Below, in pieces: positions 54,603 to 60,259 of a DNA stretch of 64,000 bases (position 1 is its first letter; every line of letters starts with the position of its first letter). Under the pieces are notes generated by a model. The model did no database searches. It was not told the DNA's origin and worked only from the letters and a program-made list of their open reading frames with translations. This stretch comes from an uncultured Planctomycetia bacterium (GTDB lineage Bacteria > Planctomycetota > Phycisphaerae > Phycisphaerales > SM1A02): positions 27,497 through 91,496 of the forward strand of contig CALMPF010000066.1 of assembly GCA_937871505.1 (NCBI GenBank), in the 5' to 3' direction. A program made the position numbers and the translations under genes.

Positions 54603-54971
54603 AGCACGGAGTGAACCGCCGCGCGACGCACGCGGCGAAGCAGGTGGCGAAGCACGGGGCGAAGACCGCGACGAGTCACCGGGCAGATGACTGGGCAGGG
54701 AGCGGACCGGGTCCGAAGCGCAGCGTGGCCCCGAGGGTCGGGGACCGCGCAGAGGCCGTGCGCTCCTGCCCGCAGTTTCCAGCGCTCCGCGCGGGCGTGG
54801 CGCCGACTCGGTGCGTCTGGTCCATCCGGGGCACCCGGCCTGTTCGGCCCACGGGACGATGGAGCCATGGAGCCATGGAGCCATGGAGCCATGGAGCCCA
54901 CGGGGCCGTGGGGCGAGGGGGCCCATCCGGTCCATGCGGCGCAGCTGGCGCCCGTCGCGTCGGCGATGAAG
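54603..54971 (+). other. 369-bp gap with 8-bp tandem array
   Basis: The gap separates convergent genes. Five GGAGCCAT units at 54861-54900 are the only notable feature. Confidence 0.4.
54861..54900 (+). repeat. 8-bp tandem array GGAGCCAT, 5 units
   Basis: Four exact GGAGCCAT copies are followed by GGAGCCCA. The array also creates repeated CCATGG sites. It is intergenic between convergent genes. Confidence 0.9.
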
Positions 54972-57590
54972 TCAGCGAACGCTCAGGACCAGCGCGTCCA
55001 GCTCTCCCACGTTGAAGATCGCCTGAGCGGCCAGCCCGGCGACGTCGAGGATCGCCGGGGGCGGTCCGCCTTCGAGCGTCGCGCCGCGTCGAATCGACTC
55101 GGCGTCCCGGGCGGTGAGGAGCGGGGCTCGCCGCAGCTCGGCGGCCCGCTCCGCGAGCGCGGCGCAGGCGACCGGATCGAGGAGATCGCTCAGGTCCACC
55201 AGCGCGTGGAACTCCCGCTCGCCGCAATCGCAGAGCAGCGGTTCGGGGGCCGCATCGGCCGCTCCGCCGCCGGACTCGCTCACCTCCCCGACGCACTCGA
55301 AGGCCAGCGCGATGGCGTGCAGCGCACCGCCATCGAACGCCGCGAGCGCGCGGCGACGCGCCTCGCGCGCGTCCGGATCGGACAGGCCGCGCCTGACAAG
55401 GCGCTCACGGTCCGCCGCCACGCCGCGGCGCACGCCGAGGCAGTCGACGCGGTTCAGCGCCGCGATCGCCGCGGCGAGCGGTTGGAGGCTCTCGGCATCG
55501 ATCGACTCCGCGGCGATGGTCGCAATCAGCGCGAGGCGCGTTTCGTCGAGAATGGACTGCGCGAGCGCCGCGTGGGCGATCGAGGGGTCCGACGAGAGGT
55601 GATCGACCACTCTCACGAGGGCCCGAAACCTCGCGGCGATGGCATCCCGCGCAGCCCTGACGGCCGGCGGAGGCTCGGCCGCCGCACTCGGGGCCTTGGC
55701 GTTCTCCCAGAGCCGGTAGATGTCCGCGATCACCACCCTCGCCGCGGCGCGGAGTCCTCCGGCCCACTGAGGCAGGCCGATGAGGCGGTCCGCGTTCGCC
55801 TCCGGCTCGAAGCGACACTGTCCCGCCTCCGCCCCGAGGAGGATCAGCTCGACGATCCCTCCATGTCGGGCGATCGCGCGATCGATCGTCGAGCGCAGCG
55901 GTCCCTGAAGCCCGCCGTCGACGACCCGCAGTCCCTCGATGAGCCGCTGCTCGTCCTCGGGGACCATCCGCGCTTCGCGGGCCGCCTTGAGATACCAGAT
56001 CGCCGCGTTGGCGTAGGTCGACGGCGGCACCCGTCCGGACGCGATGTCGCGGAGCTTCGCGAGCCGCGCTTGGAGCATCGACTCTCCCATCTGCTTCGAG
56101 TCGTACGCCCGGGAGAGGGCGGGCATCGCGCGCTGCGCCAAGAGTCCCAGCTCGCCTGACTCGACCTGCCGCTCGATCTCCGCCAGCGCCGCCCGGGCCA
56201 CCGTCGGGTCGGGCTCGCGGAACGCCTCGGCGGCGCGGGCGTATGCGAGGTCCATCGCGGCGAGCTGGTCAGCCATCCCCTCCGGCGTCATCTGCGAGAT
56301 CTCCTCGGGGAGCTCGCCGTCTGGAGCCATCAGCTCGAAGAAGATCGATCCGGGGCCCTGATCGGGCCCGGCGACCGTGTCGCGGAAGAGCTGACCCTCG
56401 GCCTCGACCGCCGCGGCGTAGCCATAGGGATCGGTGCCGGCGAGCCGGTCGAACGCGGCGAGGATCTCCGCCGCGTCCTCCGGCGCCACGAGGCCGGTCG
56501 CCAGCGCTGCGTCGATGGACTTCCCCGCGAGTCCTCCGACGGCGTTGCCGACGAGCGCGCTGATGAGAACCTCATCCTGCGCAGCGTGCGAGGCGATCGC
56601 CGCTGCGACCGCGAGCTGCTCCTTCGCTCGCTCGACGCGCCCGTCCGCGAGATCGGCGGCGATGTCCACGGCGACCAGCCGGGCGATCTGCCGCATCGGC
56701 GCGAGGTGGGGGAGGAGCGTCTCAAAGCCCTGGCTGCGATCGAGCCCGAAGTCGACCGTCGGCTGCTCGGCGGCCTGCCGTGCAAGTTCGAGGACCGGCC
56801 GCGCCAGCTCCAGCGCCGCCCGCACCTGCGGCGTCATCTCGCGCGGATCGATGACCTGGAGCAGGTCGCGCTGCTCGACGCTCAGCAGCGGGGGAACACC
56901 CTTCGCAGCGTCGCCTTCGAGGAGAAGAAACGCCCGCCGGTAGAGCTCCGCAGCGCTCGGCGGCGGCGGCTCCATCGCGCCGGACCCAGCCGAACCTCCT
57001 GATACCTGCCAGTGCGGGGCTGCGATCACCGCGACGAGCGAGCTCGCGAGCGTCGTCGAAAGGCGCGACGACGCGCCCGTCGCGACGAGCGCTCCGCGGC
57101 CTCGCGTCGAGCCGCAGCGCGGCACCGCTTCGCCGCCTGGCGCCGCTTCGCTTCCCGAGATCGCTCCCGAGCCCTGATTCGATCCACCGTTCGGATTCGC
57201 GCCAGCGCCCGGCATCGCGCCATCGCCCGGCATCGCGCCAGCGCCCGGCATCGCGCCATCGCCCGGCATCGCGCCAGCGCCCGGCATCGCGCCAGCGCCC
57301 GGCATCGCTCCATCCCCCGGCACCGTTCCATCCCGAGGCATCGCGTGAGCGCCCGGCATCGCTCCGCCGCTTCGCATCGCTCCGTCGCCGCGCACGGCTT
57401 CGCCGCTGGCGGCGCTGCACTCCGCGGCGCCGACGACTCCGCCGCAGAGCAGACCGAGCGCGATCAGCAGCGGCGCCGCGGCACCTCCGGGTTCTCGATG
57501 TCCGGCGGCGGTCCGATGCGAACAACGCAGAGCGGCGATCCGAAACCATCGACGCGTCGCAGTGCTCTCCGGATGGACCATGACTGACAT
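54972..57590 (-). CDS. Unknown secreted protein with collagen-like GAMPGD repeat
   Basis: The 872-residue protein begins MSVMVHPESTATRRWFRIAA, with a long hydrophobic signal segment (about residues 38-55, PLLIALGLLCGGVVGAAECS). A stretch of about 65 residues is a hexapeptide repeat GAMPGD/GAMPGA (period 18 bp at 57178-57370), which has the Gly-X-Y-like frequency of collagen but every sixth rather than third residue conserved. After a Ser/Ala linker, a large helical Ala-rich domain (about 205-870) follows with no recognised family; a few pairs such as ELARPVLELARQAAEQ suggest helical repeats. ATG at 57590. The upstream region carries 22-bp direct repeats. Confidence 0.6.
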   Translation of the reverse strand: MSVMVHPESTATRRWFRIAALRCSHRTAAGHREPGGAAAPLLIALGLLCGGVVGAAECSAASGEAVRGDGAMRSGGAMPGAHAMPRDGTVPGDGAMPGAGAMPGAGAMPGDGAMPGAGAMPGDGAMPGAGANPNGGSNQGSGAISGSEAAPGGEAVPRCGSTRGRGALVATGASSRLSTTLASSLVAVIAAPHWQVSGGSAGSGAMEPPPPSAAELYRRAFLLLEGDAAKGVPPLLSVEQRDLLQVIDPREMTPQVRAALELARPVLELARQAAEQPTVDFGLDRSQGFETLLPHLAPMRQIARLVAVDIAADLADGRVERAKEQLAVAAAIASHAAQDEVLISALVGNAVGGLAGKSIDAALATGLVAPEDAAEILAAFDRLAGTDPYGYAAAVEAEGQLFRDTVAGPDQGPGSIFFELMAPDGELPEEISQMTPEGMADQLAAMDLAYARAAEAFREPDPTVARAALAEIERQVESGELGLLAQRAMPALSRAYDSKQMGESMLQARLAKLRDIASGRVPPSTYANAAIWYLKAAREARMVPEDEQRLIEGLRVVDGGLQGPLRSTIDRAIARHGGIVELILLGAEAGQCRFEPEANADRLIGLPQWAGGLRAAARVVIADIYRLWENAKAPSAAAEPPPAVRAARDAIAARFRALVRVVDHLSSDPSIAHAALAQSILDETRLALIATIAAESIDAESLQPLAAAIAALNRVDCLGVRRGVAADRERLVRRGLSDPDAREARRRALAAFDGGALHAIALAFECVGEVSESGGGAADAAPEPLLCDCGEREFHALVDLSDLLDPVACAALAERAAELRRAPLLTARDAESIRRGATLEGGPPPAILDVAGLAAQAIFNVGELDALVLSVR
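57178..57370 (-). repeat. 18-bp coding tandem repeat (GAMPGD/GAMPGA)
   Basis: The 18-bp unit (GCGCCCGGCATCGCGCCATC on the plus strand, circularly) is repeated about eight times inside the secreted-protein gene. It encodes hexapeptides in frame. Such arrays are prone to copy-number change. Confidence 0.75.
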
Positions 57591-57601
57591 GGTGTGACCG
57601 T

Positions 57602-57654
57602 AGCAGCCTGTGGCGAAAGTGCTTCGGAGGCCAGCAGCCTGTGGCGAAAGTGCT
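57602..57654 (+). repeat. 22-bp direct repeat upstream of the secreted-protein gene
   Basis: AGCAGCCTGTGGCGAAAGTG (plus CT) occurs at 57602-57623 and 57633-57654, 31 bp apart. It lies 12-64 bp upstream of the minus-strand ATG at 57590, so it may be part of its promoter or operator. Confidence 0.75.
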
Positions 57655-57773
57655 CTGTAGGCGAGGGCGAGCGGGGAGGCGAAGATCGAGGAGCCGCGAC
57701 GAAGCAGTAGCCGCAGTGCTACGTCGAGGCCCGAAGCCGAGCTGCGACGCCGCCAGAACGCCGCACCCGGGCG

Positions 57774-57809
57774 GCCGCAGCAGACGAGTTCCAGCGCTGT
57801 AGTGGTAGG
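57774..57809 (-). repeat. 36-bp interspersed repeat, copy 2 (inverse)
   Basis: This matches 11226-11261 in reverse complement with three differences. It lies between the secreted-protein gene and ssrA. Confidence 0.6.
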
Positions 57810-57826
57810 GGCCGGTCTGACATCCG

Positions 57827-58015
57827 CCCATCCACCCGTCCATCCACCCGTCCATCCAGCCGCGCACCCGCCCAAGCTGCCACCCACCAGTCCACCAATC
57901 CACCAATCCACCAATCCACCACTCCGCCAATCCACGCATCCATCCACCCATCCATCCACGCATCCATCCAGTCACCCGTCTACCCGCCCGTCCACCCGCC
58001 CACTCACCCACGCAC
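57827..58015 (+). repeat. CATCCACCC/CCAATCCA-rich low-complexity array
   Basis: Successive near-repeats of CCATCCACC, CACCAATC and CATCCATC fill about 190 bp. The periodicity is mixed (4, 8 and 9 bp), and pyrimidines dominate the plus strand. It lies between the secreted-protein gene and ssrA. Confidence 0.8.
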
Positions 58016-58057
58016 CCAGCCACCGGGAGCCCCTGAACCTCACGCTCCCGGTCGCCG

Positions 58058-58063
58058 TACCAT
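58058..58063 (+). promoter_or_regulatory. Candidate -10 element for ssrA
   Basis: TACCAT would start transcription near 58070, giving a 5' leader of about 40 nt to be removed by RNase P before the mature tmRNA at 58110. A perfect 8-bp hairpin (58074-58094) lies within that leader. Confidence 0.35.
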
Positions 58064-58109
58064 CGACCGTGCATCGCCCGCCACCAGCGGGCGACGTTCC
58101 TTGACACAT

Positions 58110-58456
58110 GGGGCCGAACGGCATCGACCGGACTGATCCGTCCTGTCGCTGCGTGCCGTGGAGCATGCTGGCCACGTAAAAAGCATGCACAACACAACTG
58201 CCAACACGCAGTACGCTCTCGCCGCGTAATTCACTCGGCGCGATTCCCTCCCGACGCCCGATGGGGAACGGAATCGAGATCATCGGGCTGGCACCAAAGG
58301 GCTGACAGTCCCCGGCGGTGCGAGACTTCAGGCTGTCAAGGCTTCGGAGTAACGCCGCCACCGGCGGTCTCCGGGCCGAGATCAAATCGGTGGACACGCA
58401 CGTAGAGGCGCCTTGACGACTGCTTCGGCACGGGGGTTCGAATCCCCCCGGCTCCA
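58110..58456 (+). ncRNA. ssrA: Transfer-messenger RNA (tmRNA, ssrA)
   Basis: tmRNA rescues stalled ribosomes and tags the incomplete protein for degradation. The 347-nt gene has the tRNA-like ends: the 5' acceptor GGGGCCG (58110-58116) pairs with CGGCTCC (58449-58455), the discriminator is A58456 and no CCA is encoded. The T-arm GGGGG-TTCGAAT-CCCCC is at 58432-58448, and the conserved 5' segment AACGGCATCGACCGG is present. The tag frame is closed by TAA at 58227-58229 and ends ANTQYALAA; the ATG-containing stretch MHNTTANTQYALAA is in frame, and the exact resume codon upstream is not certain. Its 3' end is the apparent attachment site of the downstream element. Confidence 0.93.
58437..58456 (+). 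other. Apparent attachment site (attL-like) in the ssrA 3' end
   Basis: The T-loop and acceptor part of ssrA border an element that begins with a GIY-YIG gene and an integrase reading toward it. Integrases often use tRNA or tmRNA 3' ends. The second copy of the crossover sequence is not in the window, so the exact core is inferred. Confidence 0.5.
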
Positions 58457-58553
58457 TTCGACTCGGGCCGCTGACACTTGCGTGTCAGCGGCCCTCGCTC
58501 ATGGCAGGCCAGCAAGCTCCGGGCGGCACACTTGCTGCGGCCCGAGTCGAATG
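58455..58553 (+). repeat. 14-bp inverted repeat flanking the ssrA terminator
   Basis: CATTCGACTCGGGC (58455-58468) recurs as its exact reverse complement GCCCGAGTCGAATG (58540-58553). The first copy includes the final base of ssrA. Placement suggests integrase arm-type binding sites or a boundary structure. Confidence 0.7.
58465..58494 (+). terminator. Strong hairpin after ssrA
   Basis: GGGCCGCTGACAC pairs perfectly with GTGTCAGCGGCCC around a TTGC loop: 13 bp of stem, starting 9 bases after ssrA. There is no U-run, but position and stability fit an ssrA terminator. Confidence 0.6.
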
Positions 58554-58608
58554 TCCTGAGCGACCCCTAGCGAGCGAAGCGAGTCGAGGGGGAGTCGAAG
58601 GGCATTCG
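58549..58608 (+). repeat. Palindromic element A (CCTGAGCG...GTCGAAGGG type)
   Basis: An imperfect palindrome beginning CGAATGTCCTGAGCG and ending AGTCGAAGGGCATTCG. Related palindromes lie at 59325-59367 and 60139-60164 inside the integrase gene. CCTGAGCG...TCGAAGGG elements are known as small dispersed palindromes in other bacteria. Confidence 0.6.
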
Positions 58609-58934
58609 TGGCACTTGCGCCCGCCGCGCAATACTCCCGTCTCCGGGGCCCCTTGTTGTTCCACACCTACCTCCTCCGCTGCTCCGACGGCACCCTCTAC
58701 GCCGGATCCTGCGAGAACCTCGCCGATCGCGTCGCCGCGCACAACGCCGGATCCGCCGCCACTTGGACCGCCGCACGCCGCCCCGTAGACCTCGTCTACT
58801 CCGAATCGTTCCCCACGCGTGCCGCCGCCACCGCCCGCGAGAAGCAGCTCAAGCGCTGGTCCCACGCCAAGAAGGCAGCGCTCGTCGCCGGCGACACCGC
58901 CCAACTTCGCGCGTTGGCGAAGCGTCGCGGATAG
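58608..58934 (+). CDS. GIY-YIG nuclease superfamily protein
   Basis: The 108-residue protein contains a GIY-YIG fold: TYLLRCSDGTLYAGSCENLADRVAAHN (the GIY-YIG pair read as TYL...LYAG, Arg in the following helix), then WTAARRPVDLVYSE and AAATAREKQLKRWSHAKKAALV with the catalytic Glu in AREKQLK. This matches the small YhbQ/UPF0213-type proteins. Start: GTG at 58608, but a TTG at 58653 closer to the conserved core is possible. It sits between the ssrA att site and the integrase. Role in the element is unclear; DNA repair or recombination are options. Confidence 0.72.
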   Translation: MALAPAAQYSRLRGPLLFHTYLLRCSDGTLYAGSCENLADRVAAHNAGSAATWTAARRPVDLVYSESFPTRAAATAREKQLKRWSHAKKAALVAGDTAQLRALAKRRG

Positions 58935-59005
58935 TCCGGCGCCCCCCCCAGTCAGCGTCCGAGATGCTGCCCCTTCTCGGCGTTTCTGCCCCCTTCCGAC
59001 GCCTT

Positions 59006-60211
59006 CTACTGCGCCTGGCGCTGCGCGCTGACCGAGGCGATTCGTTTCCCTCGCGCCCCCGCCGCCCGGTCGAACAGTTCGTCCGGCACCGCGTTGGCGT
59101 AGTGCTTCCCGCTCACCGTGATGCTGTGCCCGATCCACTTGCTCACCGCGTACTGCGGGAAGGTCATGGCCCATTCCTTCTCGCACGACGAGCGCAGCGT
59201 CTGCCACAGGCGCTGCCACGGCTCGACGCCAGCCCGAGCCCAGATGCGGCGCACCGGTCGGATCAGCGCCCCCTTGCCGTTGATGGCGACCAGCCGCTCT
59301 TCGCCGTCGGGGCAGGTCGCCTGCCCTGAGCGAGCCCCTCGGCAATGCTCGGGGCGAGCCGAAGGGAAGCGCGCCTGGAGCAACTCCATCAACCGCGGCG
59401 TGACCGGCACCACCCGCTGCTCATGCCCGTCGTACCGCTCGGTCTTCGGGCTCCGCACCGTCAGCCGTCCTCGGTCGAAGTCGACATCGCCCCACGTGAG
59501 CAGGTGCGATTCGCTCGGGATGCGAAGCCCCGCGTAGCGGGCGAGGCCGAACAGCAGCCGCCACTCGGCGTCCGGGCAGGCGTCGAGGACGCGCTCAATC
59601 TCCTCTGGCGTGACGTACCTCGAGTAGCGACTCGGCGTCGATCCAGACCGCAGCTCGACGAACGGGTTGCTGTCGATCGCCTTCCGTCTCAAGGCGTCAG
59701 CGAGGATGGTCTTGACGTTGCCGCAGTGGGTGCGGATCGCAGCGTCGGAGAGGCCGAGGTCCTTGAGCGCCCTTCGCCACGCCGTACCGTCCTCGGGCGT
59801 GACCTTTCGCAGCGGGATCTTGGGGTCGAAGAAGGCGAGGAGCTTCGCCTCCGTCTGCCGGAGCTTGCGCACGCTCTCCGGCTTGAGCTCATCGACCCGC
59901 TCCGCGATGTACCGATCGACCAAGGTTCCGATCGTCGCGCTCTGGCGCTTCGGGACGAGCTCAACCGCCGCGAGCTTGTCGTAGAGCCGCTCGTCCAGCG
60001 ACGCCAGCCATCGCGCCGTCTCGTCGCTCGGCGCGTGGCCATGGATGCTCGCCGCGACGAGATCCTCGACCTTCACCTTCACCGCGTCGGCGTAGCGCTT
60101 GGGCACCTTGCCGAGGGTGATGTGTCGTTGCACGCCGGCCGTCCTGAGCGCCGTCGAAGGGCGGAAGGAGATGAAGCGGCTGCCGTTCGGTCGCGTGGTG
60201 ATGCTCGCCAC
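59006..60211 (-). CDS. Tyrosine site-specific recombinase (integrase)
   Basis: The 401-residue protein has an N-terminal arm/SAM-like core-binding region (about 90-190) and a catalytic domain with Arg230 in YAGLRIPSES, Lys256 in SPKTE, QTLRSSCEKEW carrying Arg340, His362 in KWIGHS and the nucleophile Tyr371 in GKHYAN. The box II His expected three residues before Arg340 is Gln337 here. Two short insertions coincide with dispersed palindromes: residues 16-26 (FRPSTALRTAG) and 281-300 (ARFPSARPEHCRGARSGQAT). The gene points toward ssrA and lies next to its 3' end, so it most likely catalyses integration there. GC content and codon use resemble the host. Confidence 0.9.
   Translation of the reverse strand: MASITTRPNGSRFISFRPSTALRTAGVQRHITLGKVPKRYADAVKVKVEDLVAASIHGHAPSDETARWLASLDERLYDKLAAVELVPKRQSATIGTLVDRYIAERVDELKPESVRKLRQTEAKLLAFFDPKIPLRKVTPEDGTAWRRALKDLGLSDAAIRTHCGNVKTILADALRRKAIDSNPFVELRSGSTPSRYSRYVTPEEIERVLDACPDAEWRLLFGLARYAGLRIPSESHLLTWGDVDFDRGRLTVRSPKTERYDGHEQRVVPVTPRLMELLQARFPSARPEHCRGARSGQATCPDGEERLVAINGKGALIRPVRRIWARAGVEPWQRLWQTLRSSCEKEWAMTFPQYAVSKWIGHSITVSGKHYANAVPDELFDRAAGARGKRIASVSAQRQAQ
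59325..59367 (-). repeat. Palindromic element B inserted in frame in the integrase
   Basis: The segment CCCTGAGCGAGCCCC...GCCGAAGGG forms an imperfect hairpin. It encodes part of integrase residues 281-300 without breaking the frame. Confidence 0.6.
60139..60164 (-). repeat. Palindromic element C inserted in frame in the integrase
   Basis: CCGTCCTGAGCGCCGTCGAA (60139 onward) ends GGGCGG and encodes RPSTALRTAG near the integrase N-terminus. The same motif read in other bacteria gives peptides of the FDKLR/RPFD-LR type. Confidence 0.65.
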
Positions 60212-60259
60212 TGGTCACGGGCCTCCTTGCCCACACTCAGCCGACTCCTCGCCGAAACC

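Larger units (their letters stand above)
57591..58109 (+). other. 519-bp gap between the secreted-protein gene and ssrA
   Basis: The gap contains a 22-bp direct repeat, an inverse copy of the 36-bp interspersed repeat, a CATCCACCC-rich array and, near ssrA, a hairpin and TACCAT site. No protein gene is supported. Confidence 0.4.

Noticed and set aside
57827..58015. Possible CRISPR array
   Set aside because: Repeats are 4-9 bp and contiguous, with no constant repeat and variable spacer structure and no cas genes.
58101..58106. TTGACA just before ssrA as its -35 element
   Set aside because: It is only 4 bp from the mature 5' end, too close for a promoter; the TACCAT at 58058 is placed better.
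57972..58457. A 161-codon frame on the minus strand over ssrA
   Set aside because: It overlaps the tmRNA and has no protein-like features.
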